From NCBI RefSeq assembly GCF_947623445.1, contig NC_135244.1, positions 3,410,001 to 3,474,000 on the forward strand: DNA of 64,000 bases, written 5' to 3'. Source of the DNA: Clavelina lepadiformis. Lineage: Eukaryota > Chordata > Ascidiacea > Aplousobranchia > Clavelinidae. The position numbers were made by a program, and so were the translations under genes. Under the pieces are notes generated by a model, which saw nothing but the letters and a program-made list of their open reading frames with translations, made no database searches and was not told the origin of the DNA. Positions 23,901 to 35,899 of this stretch are shown here, piece by piece. Numbering within the stretch: position 1 is the stretch's first letter; each line of letters begins with the position of its first letter.

Positions 23901-26196
23901 TCCACCTAATCTAGTTGTTGTTTGAATATTCAGTTGAAATCATTGAGATAGCTATGAAATGATTAAAATGACTATGAACCGGCTACTGCTTAGACTGGTG
24001 AAGAGCAGTCGCTCCTACCCAACTTGAGTGACTCGGAAGAGGCCCAGATGAAGAGGATGTTGCAGAGAGTTGACGTGCTCGCTCAGAGCGCTCTCGAGAA
24101 AGGAGTCCGGTTGATGATCGATGCAGAGCAGTCTTACTTCCAACCAGCAATCAGCCGCATCACCATGGAAATGATGAGGAAATTTAATAAGGATCGAACG
24201 GTTATCATGAACACTTACCAGTGCTACTTGAAGGTACTTGGTACTGAGTCCAATTTTTTTGTAAATGCTGATGATGTATTTGAAGTACGAAGTACACGAT
24301 GCAGAAGTTATCCAACGTATGTTTACTACATGTTTTCTATAAGACAAATGATACTTTCGCTCTTACACATTTTATTATGATTTAAATCTCGGTAAGATTA
24401 AAAAGAGTTTAGACTTTTTACACAAGCCCTCGTACGCACAGGACGCTCGAGACAACGTCCTGGCTGACTTGGCGCTCTCAAAGCGGGAACAATTCCACTT
24501 TGGTTTGAAGCTTGTCAGAGGTGCCTATATGCTCCAGGAGCGCGAACGAGCTCAAGAGTTTGATTATGATGATCCGATACAATCTAATTATGACGAAACA
24601 AACAGGTGAGCTAAATTTCCGTCAGAAATTATGACGTTGCTAATACTTTCATGACAAGATTTTCCAATCACCAGCACGTATTATTTAAGTACTGCGAGTA
24701 ATTTATGATTGTTCTCCTAATAGCATGGATAATGCAGCTATTAACTTTGAAATTATTTGCAAACGACTATTAGTTTAAAACGGTTTTCACGGAGCCCACT
24801 TTGGTAAATGTGATTAATTACTTTAAAACCTGTTTGAACTAGTTTGAACAACTACCACCGAGCCCTTAATGTGGCCTCTTGGTACTCAAGTGCTTTTCAA
24901 ATCGATTTTTTATTATCAGATTTGTGACTATTGCACAGTAATAAACTGTTGTGCATCCATTGAATTGAATATTTACAGCTTGTTTTTGCGCATAATTTTT
25001 GGTAACTGTAACAGCGATGTTAGTACGTTTCCATAATGATTAAAATTACTGTGTTTTAACAAAGTTAAACTTGCAGAATTAGTTAGAACCTGGCTGCGTT
25101 GTAAAATGTGTACCTCTGACACTAATAAAACACTAAAAGTTGGGTGCGTTTAATGTTTTTATTGAAATCTTAACCCAGTATATTGCTTTGTAAAGTAATA
25201 AATTGCGTCATAAGTGGTCTATTTTTTTCAGCAATTACAACCAGCTCCTCAATTTTCTTCTGCAAGAAATTTTCTGCGAAGGCAATATCACAATCATGGC
25301 GGCAACTCATAACGAAGAAAGCGTGAAATACGCACTGAAAACGTAAGTCTCTAACAGTCAGTTAGAATTAGAATTATATCTGTACAGTACATTGTGCACA
25401 TAACCATTAATTTTCAAGTAGAAAGAACACACTTGTCAACGACGCGTTCATCATAACTTGCACGCGGCCAAAACTCTAACTTTGCAAAATTATTTTGTCA
25501 GAATGCGAGAGTTGGACATGACGTCAGAACAATTGTCGCAAGTTTATTTCGGTCAGTTACTTGGTATGTGCGACCACATCACGTTTCCACTTGGTAAGTT
25601 GAAAATTCATTTTCAATTATGTACAAATGGTCAACACGAACGTTGCTGCGAGAAAATCATGCTCACTTTCTTGTCCACTGCGTTATGTGATTTTGTCTGG
25701 TTATTCTGCGTTTTATAAATCAAATCTGTCTTGTGGTGATTTGTCTATAAATGCTTTAGTCTATAAATAGTTACGCCAAATGCCAGCCGACAGCAACATT
25801 GTACACATAAGATTTGGATAAAAATTTGTGTAAACAATTAAAATGCATTTTGTCAAATTTAGGAAAGATTATTAATTTTGCGTTGACATGTGATTATGGT
25901 TATGATTTATAAAATCAGTTTCAATTCCACCATAGCTATTACACATTTGAGCGTTTTAACATTTCTTTATCTTTTCATTTCTAGGACATGCAGGGCACCA
26001 TGCATTCAAATACGTCCCTTTCGGCCCCGTAGCAGACGTCTTGCCCTATCTTCACAGACGTGCACAGGAAAACAAATCCGTTCTAAGCGCATCCAAGAAA
26101 GAGCGTCAGATGTTGCGACGCGAGCTTTGGCGTCGAGCCAAGAATATGATGCACTTGTCGAAGCCACAAGTCGCTCGTAGTCACGTGACGGAATAG
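20984..26196 (+). CDS. PRODH: mitochondrial proline dehydrogenase with EF-hand, 12 exons
   Basis: FAD enzyme of the inner mitochondrial membrane that oxidises proline to pyrroline-5-carboxylate. Exons: 20984-21430, 21615-21722, 22002-22134, 22350-22476, 22963-23044, 23111-23215, 23669-23833, 23994-24233, 24442-24605, 25232-25342, 25502-25593 and 25985-26196. All phases match; total 1986 bases, 661 aa. The N terminus is Arg/Ser-rich, as for a mitochondrial presequence. Family blocks: [80 protein letters not shown] and [14 protein letters not shown]. The last carries the conserved Tyr/Arg-Arg of the substrate site. Exon 7 encodes an EF-hand-like loop, [12 protein letters not shown]. Human PRODH is 600 aa. 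Start chosen as the only upstream ATG in frame giving a presequence. Confidence 0.95.
22768..22798. repeat. TA-rich dinucleotide microsatellite
   Basis: A short run of alternating TA followed by CACACA inside PRODH intron 4. No further significance seen. Confidence 0.75.
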
Positions 26197-27436
26197 GCTG
26201 GGCGGAATTGTGCTTGGTGAGTTCGGCGAGCAATTGATATTGCGTTTTTGGTGAGGCTTTGACCATACCACTTCATGTTAAGCCACGAATAATACCCTAC
26301 AAGCGATGTTGTTCTTGCATTTATCGTTAAAGCACTTCTTTTAAAGAATTTATTGCACGCACTATATTTATCAATACTTATTGTTGATTTTCATTGCGAT
26401 TAACTATATGTCGGTACCTTATGTGCGTTTTTTGCTTGTCCTATGCATTTGCCAGACTTGTAGATTATTTTCGTAATTTTGTGTCTGCATATAGAAAGAT
26501 TCGAGCTGTGTCTAAGGAGGTCATCTTTTAACTCTTTTCTTCGTATTGTTCATTCTATGCTTTTCTCGCTTTTTAAAAATCTCATTTTCAGGGCTCTGTG
26601 GCTGTAAATAGTAGGACACGTCCCGATATCTTACTATCGTGTGTAGGCAGTTTCAAGTCGTTTTAAATTATTATAAATTAGCTTATTTGTAATTAGATCG
26701 TTTTTAATATTGACGTTATGACTGACTTTTGTGCTGTAATTTACATGACAACGTCGTTAAATGACCTTTTTCGTGTCCAGCATGTCGTGTTGATATTAGT
26801 TATTGATAGTTGTAGCTACGACTATTTGTGATTATTTTTGTGTATTTAACGACTAGTAGTTTCTTACGCCGGTGATGACATACATTTTGTTTGCTATTTC
26901 TCTTTCACATTACGTCATTTCTCTCATCGCCTTTATATTGTGATGCTGCACACCGCTCATATCATATGCACATCTTCATTTGTGCGCGCTCACCAATTCC
27001 TGACTTTTCTGTCTATGACGCAATCATGGTCTGTCAAGGTGTATTACATATAAATACGATGTTTATGTTTGGAAATCTTGGGTATCCGGAGTTTCACCTC
27101 AAGGCAATGCGATCTTTGAAATATCCTGTAGTTGTGACCCACGACCTGAATAGTTAAGTCATATTTGCAAATTTAAGTACGGCGATGTCAGTTTTAAACT
27201 TAACTATAGCGTATGGCCAAAGTACTGATACAACTGGAGGTATACAGCTCATAGTAACTTTATTTGTGTGAAGGAACAGCCCTAACTCACCCCATATGGT
27301 TTTAATGCGGAAGCATTTACAGTAGAACGCATATTAGTCACACTATAAAACCGGTGGTGTGTCATATCGTGAGATTTTCTTGAAAGTTACCGGCTGTAGT
27401 TTAGCTGTAGAGTGCACTACGATTAAGACGAAAAAA
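26197..27436. other. interval between PRODH and the tetraspanin gene
   Basis: Contains the PRODH 3' untranslated region and the tetraspanin promoter/5' leader. The ORF at 26891-27157 has no recognisable features. No RNA gene or repeat found. Confidence 0.4.
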
Positions 27437-28192
27437 ATGGAACTTTCAGAGAAGTTAGCATTAACTGAACCGGAAGATCGTTCCAGTTCAAAATGGCTGA
27501 AATACGTTCTTTGTCTAATGAATTTTTCGTTTTTTTTCGGAGGAATCTTTCTCGGAATCTTCGCACTTTCGTCGTTACTGGAAAGAAACGTTTTATATCA
27601 ACTCATTCTTATCAGTGATAGCGTCGTCTTACGTCGAGCATTTATTATATTGCTGGTCGGTGCTTGCTTGCTGCTTATAAATGCTGTACTTGGGCTCTTT
27701 GGTGTAACGACAGAAAACAGATATCTCCTCAGCATCTGTTTGATTTTAAACTCATTAGGTTTCGGCATCTTCCTCACAACCCTGGTGTATATTTTCATCA
27801 AATTTAACGACATGAAAATGTTGTTGCTTTCAGTGATTAGCAGCAACGCGGGTTGCATGAAATCCGATCCCTTATTTCCGGCGCTGAAGTCGATTGAAGA
27901 GTCCTTTCGCTGCTGCGGTGTAAATGGTCCGGGAGACTATCACTGCCGTCCAATCCCGACAAGTTGCTATGGCAACTCCTCTGTTTTTTCAAATTCATCC
28001 CACTATCGATCTGGTGAGGCTCTTTTCACCTCCGGATGTGCATCTTACTCCCAATTGCTGTTGGACGTCGCTGGAGGAGTGGGCTTATTTGTTCTTATCC
28101 TGGAGATTCCAGCCGCCTTGTTAGCAGCTTGGCTCATTTCAAGATTGAAAAATAGTCAAGCTCCTACTGAATACCCACGGACAATGCAATGA
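27437..28192 (+). CDS. tetraspanin, single exon
   Basis: A 251-residue four-pass membrane protein that would organise partner proteins in the plasma membrane. Hydrophobic segments lie at about 23-45, 68-90, 97-121 and 210-234. The large extracellular loop (about 122-209) has the family hallmark CCG (159-161), with further cysteines at 170, 177 (PTSC) and 201 (SGC). Two N-glycosylation sequons (NSS at 180 and 186) fall in this loop. I start at the ATG at 27437 because the 26 codons before it, though open from 27359, are not tetraspanin-like. Which tetraspanin it is I cannot say. It has no introns, unusual for the family. Confidence 0.87.
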   Translation: MELSEKLALTEPEDRSSSKWLKYVLCLMNFSFFFGGIFLGIFALSSLLERNVLYQLILISDSVVLRRAFIILLVGACLLLINAVLGLFGVTTENRYLLSICLILNSLGFGIFLTTLVYIFIKFNDMKMLLLSVISSNAGCMKSDPLFPALKSIEESFRCCGVNGPGDYHCRPIPTSCYGNSSVFSNSSHYRSGEALFTSGCASYSQLLLDVAGGVGLFVLILEIPAALLAAWLISRLKNSQAPTEYPRTMQ

Positions 28193-30747
28193 TGCGACTG
28201 CTCTGCATACAAACATCCTGCTGTGACTTATTTTGTACCGGTATGTACAATTTTGGGATACGTCGATTCTAAAACAAGTTTTTAAAACTAACGAAGTTAA
28301 CGGAGTTTTTGAAATATATAGTCTTCAAAATATCATTAGATAGACTATATGAGTTAAGATCATTTGTCTTCTTAAAACTTGCTGTTATCTGGTAAATTAT
28401 ATTTCTTAATGGAATCTTGCCTGATCGTGATGCTGTGTTTCAAGTCGCCACAGACATTATTATTGCGAACCATAATAAGCAAGTTGGACATTTAAGCTCT
28501 ATCCGAAAGCAACTGACGAGAAACGTACTCTGCGATGCGCATGCGCAAAACGTGACTTTGATTTTGTTTTATAAATAAAATTATTATACAGTACAAAAAG
28601 TTACAAAATTTCAGAAAACGATAAAAAGTTGAAAGAGCATTTAGCATCACAAAGTATAAGGCATCTACGATGCCAAGACAGGACTTTTGCTATTTGTGGG
28701 TTTGGTAAAGCATTAATTGTCAGGCTGCGTGTATAATCTGCATTTAGAAATCGAAGTTTCAAATGCAATTCTCAAACTTTCTTACTTAATTTGAAAAATT
28801 CAATGAAATGTTTGTTTAAGAAATACAGTATATAATAAAGTTTTTACTTTCAGCCTATATGCTCGAAGTATAGCTAATACTATACAAAAGTTGCGGGACT
28901 GATTACCTCGCGTTTAAAGCAAGTCTGAGATCGCAACACGATGTAAGCCACATTAATGGTAACCAACTTAATTAATCTTTGCCAAGTGAATTCAAAAAAA
29001 TCAACGCTCTTATACTTTCATCTACTGCAATTTCCAACCAAATCATTTAACATTTTTCGAACGACCCTCGTCGTATCTTATAACTCTATAATTTTATGTC
29101 CACGCTCGGAATACCTAAAAACCTAATGCAAAAACTCTCGTAAAACTAAGTAAAACATCATCGGAATAATTGGAAATCTTACGCAATGTTAGTCTTAGGC
29201 AGTAAGTTTCTCACGCGCAAGTGTTTTTGGAAGGCAGCTTGAAAGAAGCCCTTGCTTTGAAAATGTTCGGATGTTGTAAACGATTTAAAAAAAGTTTGTA
29301 GCGCGAAGCATATGCGTCGACGTTAAAAACTTATTCACCGTTACATGTGTCTTTGTTTTATTTATTTTAGTTTTATTAATTGGCGCGATGAGGACAAAAA
29401 ACAAGACCATAGTTGATAGAAGCCATGCTGCCCTAATGTCCCAGAAAAAGCAACAATGTCTATCTACTGTATAAGGTTAAAAACGTGAATGAAAATAATG
29501 ATGATATGAGCTTGCTAGTTGCCAGTGACAGCTATAGCTCGCGTATTAAACCCGAAGTAAATTCAAAAAAGAAACCAGTACGTGTTTGAATCATATGTTG
29601 CCACCGAGTGGCTATAATTTCTGAACTTTACTGTAATCGCTACGTCATTATTGACGATTCCTTATTTATGTTAACGTCATGCGTATATTTGCGCGTCGTT
29701 GTGTCGCCTACAAGGGTAATTTCCCCTGATTATGTTTCCTGGATAGGTAATTTATGAACTTGAACTACCTGGCTACAAGCTTTCGTGCCAGGTTACAAGC
29801 CAATTCAGTATATTTTTAGCAAAAGTTTCCAGCTAACTCAACCAAACATGTTTTTGTCACAGAGACAATGGCGATAAACAAACGATGTGATGTTTTGACA
29901 GATTAGAAAAATATTTTCAAGCTTTATTACTGGAAAATCAAAATTTTGCAGCAAAATTTTGATTAAAAGCGGATATAAAATTTTTTAATTAAATAGCTCT
30001 TTTAAAACTTCAGTCTGAGTTTAGCTCTTCAAACCTATAGGCAGGGTCTCGGTTTAAACTAAAAAATAAGGACGAGTAGGATACGAAAGAAGAATACTAC
30101 CTTAAGCAGTGCAGAACAGGAGAAGGCAATCAATGTTCCTAAAAAAAACAAACAAAAACGAGACACTAGAAATACGGACGATATGGCAACCCCCCTATAG
30201 GCCTAACACCTTCCACAAAATTGAATGATCAAATTATACAAGGTTAAAACCTTCGCAAGTTGTCGTATATCCGATGAAGTGTTTGCTTGCGTTGAAAAGG
30301 TTTTACAACCGATTTTACAAGCTTTTTTTATAGCGATTAGTAAAATGAAAATTGAACTAAAACGCCGATACTCAGAAATTGTAAAAATGATTTTATTGCG
30401 AATCGTTAATCTTAGAAATTACACCAGAGCAGCAGCCTAAAGACTTTCATTTTAAAAATCACGTAACCAAGAAATCGTAAGTAGTTATAATCAGCTTACA
30501 AAAATTTTAAAAACATTTAGTTTTAGTAGCCTACGTTAGAAGGTAGTTATAGTAAGACCTAAGAAAGTTTTATTTTGGACACCTTTGCTATGATTTATTT
30601 GTAATAAGTTACAGCAGCCTATACCGTATATACAATGTTTTGGTTTGTAATTTATTGGTACGATACATGCATAGATATAAGTTTTCAGCAAGCAGATTTA
30701 GCAACTGCGGTTGAAGTCAACCTTTGAAGAAACTTTTGATACCAACA
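28193..30747. other. gene-free interval between tetraspanin and Kazal genes
   Basis: About 2.5 kb without a defensible exon on either strand. The only ORF over 60 codons (30225-30440) has no start context, signal peptide or family resemblance. Confidence 0.4.
28536..28547. promoter_or_regulatory. perfect NRF1-type palindrome
   Basis: TGCGCATGCGCA, the full palindromic binding site of the transcription factor NRF1 (known motif), in otherwise AT-rich sequence. No transcription unit is recognised beside it; the tetraspanin gene ends about 340 bases to the left. Confidence 0.35.
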
Positions 30748-30752
30748 ATGAA
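30734..30752 (+). promoter_or_regulatory. conserved leader and start context of Kazal gene 1
   Basis: TTTTGATACCAACAATGAA is identical to the start context of the second Kazal gene at 33006-33024. It spans the end of the 5' leader and the first codon and probably reflects recent duplication or a conserved translation leader. Confidence 0.5.
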
Positions 30753-31279
30753 GACAACTTATCTGAGCCTTATTCTATCCTCCATGCTTGTGTGTGCTTG
30801 TGTGGGAAACCCTGTACAACGTTGTCCTGAGTAAGTCAATGTTCTTTCAAGAATTAAAGAAGTTGACATAAAAAACGATGGATTGTGAACATTGTTTAGG
30901 ATCAACTGAATAAAAGACTAAACACGTGTACCAAAGCTGATTAAAATACTCTTTCAGCGTTTGCATAGCTGTATACGATCCAGTCTGTGGCAGCGATGGC
31001 GTTGTTTACTCAAATTCATGTTCTTTAGCGATAGCATCCTGTCATACACAGTGAGTCTCTAACTCTGTTGTCTATGTTTGAGTGACTTAGACATCCATAC
31101 CTGCCCGTCAAATGCGGTCACGTTATATGGTATCACATAAAGTATCTCTGTAATAATCTTCTATTGTATGATCGGCCAAAAATCTGGGTATTTTTAACAG
31201 GAAGAGAATAACGAAAGCGAAGTTTCCAGACAAAAAATGCCCCGATTGTAAGCTGTGTGGCGGAGGCATGGCTATCTGA
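30748..31279 (+). CDS. secreted Kazal-type peptide 1
   Basis: An 84-residue precursor in three exons (30748-30830, 30958-31050, 31201-31279), phases matching. Residues 1-20 form a signal peptide ending ...LVCACVG. The mature part has a Kazal core: Cys26-x3-Cys30-x7-Cys38-x10-Cys49-x6-Cys56, with the hallmark PVCGSDGVVYSNSC. After it comes a charged linker and a tail CPDCKLCGGG (Cys72, 75, 78). Kazal domains usually have six cysteines, so eight with a CxxCxxC tail is unusual. The residue two after the second Cys, normally the P1 reactive site, is Ala, which would suit elastase-like proteases; this is inference. Likely an extracellular serine-protease inhibitor or defence peptide. AATAAA lies about 95 bases after the stop. 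Confidence 0.82.
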
Positions 31280-33005
31280 CCAGTTCTTTAAAATATTAAT
31301 TATTAATACATCTGACTGGTGTGATTATAATTGCAAAATGTGTACTGTGCATATACAAATGTAATAGTTGTAATAATAAATGTAATATACTATTTACAAA
31401 TTGATGTAATTTGACAAACTGTATCAAGTTAAAATAAAAACTTTTATTGGTACACTGTAGTTGTTGTTTGGCTTCTCAAAACTTGCAACTTGGTTTGGTT
31501 CCAGAAAAACGTGATCGTGATTATAAATGTCTGTGCATTCCACATTCGTCTGACGGAGTTAGGATTGCATTGAGGAGGGGGGAACGAGTGTTTAAGGCGA
31601 GGTCTAAAATTCCACGTTTGTCCACCCGGTTTAAAATGCACGGAGCGACATAATTTTATGTTTTTAAACCTAAAAATACTTTGATTAACTGGTTGCTAGC
31701 AATTTATGTTGTACAATTTTGAAACGCTGTAAGCTACAAAATACTATTATAGGCCTATATTTCTAAGTTATGTGCTAGTCGATAAGTAGGCCCAAGTACA
31801 AGCATGAAAATGCTATGAACGAAAACGAATGAAGACGTAAAACACCTATGTATATGGCCCTCAAAAATTGGGTTCGTGGTGGAGTATGGCTTAATTATCT
31901 CCTTCGCCCTAAATACGCTAAAGTGGCCAGCACCTTCGAACAGTCCTAATATTTGCTTATTGTCGAGATTTTGGATCAACGCTCAGAAAAATGCAGGTTT
32001 TTATTTCGATCAGTCCATAGGCGGTATCGAAGTTATAACAAAACATGTCTTACCATGGTGCATATATAATTTATTTTAAATGCTTTTTAGACGATACAAC
32101 TATTATACTGCATTTTATCCTTTCAAATGACTTATGAAACGAAATGACTTACGCTACACCTTGCAGCACAAAACCATAGGTTACCATTATGTAATTCTGA
32201 AAATCTCATCGTTCCTTTATAGGCCTATTGTCATTACTCAGTAGGTAACTTCTTTGGTGTTGCGGTTGGGTCGACAAATAAGCCTTCCCAAAATATGATT
32301 GGATGTGACATTTGTTTTTGAGCGAGCGGTCCCTTGCAATGGCACTAAATTTCAGCTTTTCAAGGAAAACAAAATTCCATAAATAATAACATTTGACCAA
32401 ACACTTTATAATATTTTTTGAAATTATGAATCACGTTGTGGATCATCACTATGAGTCACAACCTTTATTATTACATCAAGTTTATATTGCGCCAGTTTAT
32501 TACGTAGATAAGTCAGCACTCATTGTTATATACGCCATTGTCAAACAAAGCGGCTTCCACTTGCTAAATATTTGCAAACTTGTTGTATGAGCATTTCAAC
32601 CGACTACAAGTTTTCCGATAACAGTTAAAATGACGACACCTGCACAAAACAAGTTTAATATACTGTAGGACATCAACAAAAACTATTACTCGTTGAGTAG
32701 GTAGACGAAAAATATATCTAGAAAAACAACTTTGATGGAGAATGCTTGCTTTCTGAAAAAAAAACATCAATTGAACACGTCAGAAACGCAGACAGTTTCG
32801 ATGTTGTAACCACGTGATCAAAAACATCTATAAAATATAAAAAGCGCTAAAACTACTGTCAGTCATTAGTTGCTTTGGGTCGTATAAAGCATATAGTTTC
32901 GAAGTGTAATTGTAAATCTAAATGCCTATATGACAAATTTTTAATAGATATTTTCAGCAATATTTGTAGGCAAACGTATTAAGTGTAAGATTTAATTAAA
33001 GAAGG
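31280..33005. other. interval between the two Kazal genes
   Basis: Holds the 3' end of Kazal gene 1, with AATAAA words near 31374 and 31433, and the promoter of Kazal gene 2. Several 60-70 codon ORFs on both strands look accidental. Confidence 0.4.
32829..32836 (+). promoter_or_regulatory. TATA box candidate of Kazal gene 2
   Basis: TATAAAAT about 190 bases before the Kazal gene 2 ATG, in the right direction. The distance allows a leader of about 160 bases. There is no equally clear box before gene 1. Confidence 0.45.
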
Positions 33006-33019
33006 TTTTGATACCAACA

Positions 33020-33515
33020 ATGAAACAAATTTATTTTGCCGTGTTTCAAGTGCTCGTTTTGTGTATGCTTATGTTTAGATGTATGGGAATACCAATTGAA
33101 TCATGCCCTCAGTAAGTTAATATTTTGTGCAAAACTAAGTGTAACAAAAACTTAACACAGCTACGTTAGCATGCTAATTAAAGCACTTGTTTAGAATTTG
33201 TCCAGCTGTCTACGATCCAGTGTGCGGCAACAACGGCGTCATCTTTTCAAACTATTGTACACTAGGAGTAGCTGCTTGCAACTCGCCCTGGTGTGTTCCT
33301 ATATCTTGTTGTTTATGCAGTTTGTATGAAATTTTTACCCAAGAATGATATGGATTATGTTTCGAACTTAAACTATATGGTTAATTTATATTTGACGGTA
33401 GTATTCTCACGAAATAATTGATTTTTTTTGCAGGGAGGACATCAGGGAGGCGACGGACCCAACGAAAACCTGCCCCGATTGTTTGCTATGCGCTGGCGGT
33501 GGAATTCATGCCTGA
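33020..33515 (+). CDS. secreted Kazal-type peptide 2 (tandem paralogue)
   Basis: An 89-residue precursor in three exons (33020-33111, 33195-33290, 33434-33515) with the same intron positions and phases as gene 1. Signal peptide about 1-23. Cys29-x3-Cys33-x7-Cys41-x10-Cys52-x6-Cys59, then an acidic linker and the tail TCPDCLLCAGGG (Cys76, 79, 82). Spacing is the same as in gene 1 except for one extra residue in the linker. The presumed P1 residue is again Ala (CPAVYDPVC). The linker differs in charge (EDIREATD here, KRITKAKF in gene 1), so the pair has diverged outside the cysteine frame. Extracellular protease inhibition is the likely role. Confidence 0.82.
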
Positions 33516-34054
33516 CCACAACTGTTCCAGATACTGTGAAGTGTCAACATTACATTTAACTCGTGTTTACTTACTCTACATAATTGCAAGATATACAGTA
33601 CAAATAACTGTGATTGACTTTGGCAAACTTTAATCTGGTATAAACACGTCAATTGATATAATTGGAATTTCTTTGCAAAGGCTGAAGGATGCTTTATAAG
33701 AAAATTATATGAAAACGAATTGCGTTAAAAAAGTTGGCAATGTGTAGAATGTAATGTTTGACGTATGACATATGACGATAACATATGAAGATTTATTTAT
33801 ATCAAGCGCTTTTACAACGAAAGGTGTGTTGACTCAGGTTACTTATGGCAGCAATTTAACACAAAACTAAATTGAAAGCAGCACGTGCGCTTGTCAAGAG
33901 AAGCTGTGACCGAATGATTGACCGCTGTGTGCAAACGCAATTAAAACATAAAACACCGAAATCGCTTTAGCGACAAATTAGGCTACAAACATAACACAAT
34001 AGAAACATTAAACAGAACAGAACACTCACCAAAGACCCCCAATTTCTTATTACC
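33516..34054. other. gene-free interval after the Kazal pair
   Basis: Includes the 3' end of Kazal gene 2. Nothing else recognised. Confidence 0.35.
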
Positions 34055-34252
34055 ATGACCGATGTGGAAAAAAAAGCATGGCTCTCTTTCACCGAAGTTG
34101 TATCTAAATTTCTTGGAAATACTAAAGATCCGGATTACCAAAATATTGTAGAAAACATGTTGGTTTCTTATCAAGCACTTGGATGTCTAATGAGTTTAAA
34201 GGTTCATTTTCTACGCGCACATTTGGACAATTTTCCTAAATTTCCTACTTAA
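34055..34252 (+). pseudogene. transposon-derived ORF fragment
   Basis: 65 codons including AWLSFTEVVSKFLGNT and ALGCLMSLKVHFLRAHLDNF. This pairing (W.SF..V...FLGN followed by GC.MSLK.HFL..HLD.FP) recurs in repetitive proteins of many invertebrate genomes; in those it continues into a longer block that is absent here. I recognise the pattern but cannot name the element family. A truncated remnant, ended by a stop. Confidence 0.45.
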
Positions 34253-34575
34253 GTAAGGTAATAGTATTTTTAAAAGCGCCCAAGGAAAAACTATTGCACA
34301 AGCAATATTAAAAAAATACATAATGATAGTCAAACAAAAAATTGCATGTGCACTTGTACAATGCTTGGCAATGTTATAAGAATGACTTCGAATAGTAAAA
34401 CTTAGATACTATATTCTATCCTATCACAATGTTAAGAAAAGTTTTGAGGCAGCATGTCGATAATGTTAACATAGCTCTACAAGTCTACATGGACATGTAA
34501 AAAAGCAGTTGTAAAGAAAACACATGAAGGCAAATTAATGGACAGCTATGTAACTAAAATTAGCTCAATGTTACT

Positions 34576-34584
34576 GTTATAAAT
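34576..34584. repeat. target-site duplication, left copy
   Basis: GTTATAAAT, repeated exactly at 36763-36771, flanking the MULE element. Nine bases is the usual Mutator-type length. Confidence 0.85.
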
Positions 34585-34966
34585 GGTTCTACGACAATTA
34601 ACCGTGTGAAATTGACCGCGAACAAACTAACCGGGGACAACTGACCGTGACGTAAATTGACCTAGAACCAACTGACTGGAATCAAAATTGACCGTGAGGT
34701 AAATTGACCGTGCAAGTGCTGAATTATTGTGTTTAAGTTGATGGTAGTATATTAGATGTAAAGCAAATATTTGTTTGTAATTATTTCGTTTTTTTAACAA
34801 AATTTATTTTTATTTCAATACAAATTGAAACATTTATTTAAATAAACAAAAAGACTTCCGGAAATACGAGTAATACATTAAAACAACTTCGCTGCAAAAC
34901 ACATATGACACTACATAATAAGGGCACTAAAATTTACACAAACAGTTATTTGACAAATAAGGAAGT

Positions 34967-35899
34967 TTATTGCACAAATTGTAGGTTGTGGGCGATGCCT
35001 CTGAGAAAATCTAATATGTCACGGTTTGCAAAATCTTCAACGATGGTTTTAAGTGGCGCATCCAGATCCTTATATTTTCCCCTTTTGGCAGGAGGGCCTT
35101 GGGCACAGAGCGCCTCAATCTTGTTTTTGTTTATGTTCTGCAATTTCCTCAAAGCTTCTATAAATTTCCAAATGGTTGGGTGTTGCATTGATAACATCTT
35201 GTTTATTAGATTGTGGTGACCTTCAACTTTGTTGTTGGTTCTGGCGTCGCCATTTAACACCCGAACATGGACGTTCCAGAAGTCATGTGAATATGGCGGG
35301 TCTCGTCGGCGAGCCCGAAAGCGACGCCCGATGTAAGTACACTCAAAGTAGTCGAGAAGCGGAAGCATTTCATCAGGCACAACTTCCTCTAATGTTTCAA
35401 AAGCCTCAATTAGATGCTGTATTGGAACAAATGCCAAAGCCGGTATGTGACGCAGCAGTAGTGCAAATTCTGGATCATTTTGATACCTTCTTTGAAGTCC
35501 GATTTTCTGCATGTGCTTCCTAACATTTTGATTTAAATGAAAAAAACAACCACTTACTGTGAGGTCATCATAGTCAAACACCATCCGAATTGCATTTATT
35601 GCAGACATTTCAAAATCAACCAAAAAACTTGTTGGATGTGCATTTGGTATCAGTTGCCACACTGCGCGAAATAACCGCTCATATGTTTCTTGTGCTTTGT
35701 TCGGTAGTAAACAGTAAAACGCTGGGACAAGGTCGCCATGTCGTGAAGCATGGATAGAGTAAACCTGTGAAAATATTGGCGGGGTAACCTTGAACGTCCC
35801 ATCAGCTTGCCAGTTTTCTGATAATTCTAGTACTCTTTTGCTCTCTTCGGTGCCAAAAATTAATATCCTATTTTCTTCAGCTCCCGAGTCATACTGCAA
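34967..35899 (-). CDS. MULE transposase, catalytic part
   Basis: About 310 codons. Motifs in order: WQADGTFKVTPPIF (first catalytic Asp), FLVDFEMSAINAIRMVF (second Asp), CFFHLNQNVRKHM (the CxxH stretch after the second Asp) and RTNNKVEGHHNLIN (the conserved Glu). The frame ends with a stop 382 bases from the element's left end. It overlaps the FLYWCH frame by 40 bases in another register. Aligning the two implies a single-base difference in a run of six T residues near 35892. The downstream frame (LQYDSGAEENRILIFGT) is the family-typical continuation. So this is one transposase gene split by a frameshift, not two genes. Confidence 0.82.
   Translation of the reverse strand: MQYDSGAEENRILIFGTEESKRVLELSENWQADGTFKVTPPIFSQVYSIHASRHGDLVPAFYCLLPNKAQETYERLFRAVWQLIPNAHPTSFLVDFEMSAINAIRMVFDYDDLTVSGCFFHLNQNVRKHMQKIGLQRRYQNDPEFALLLRHIPALAFVPIQHLIEAFETLEEVVPDEMLPLLDYFECTYIGRRFRARRRDPPYSHDFWNVHVRVLNGDARTNNKVEGHHNLINKMLSMQHPTIWKFIEALRKLQNINKNKIEALCAQGPPAKRGKYKDLDAPLKTIVEDFANRDILDFLRGIAHNLQFVQ

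Noticed and set aside
26891-27157. 88-codon ORF between PRODH and tetraspanin
   Set aside because: Hydrophobic N terminus looks like a signal peptide but there is no supporting family pattern or splice signal.
27359-27436. upstream ATG of the tetraspanin frame
   Set aside because: The 26 extra residues are not tetraspanin-like; the ATG at 27437 gives the usual short cytoplasmic N terminus.
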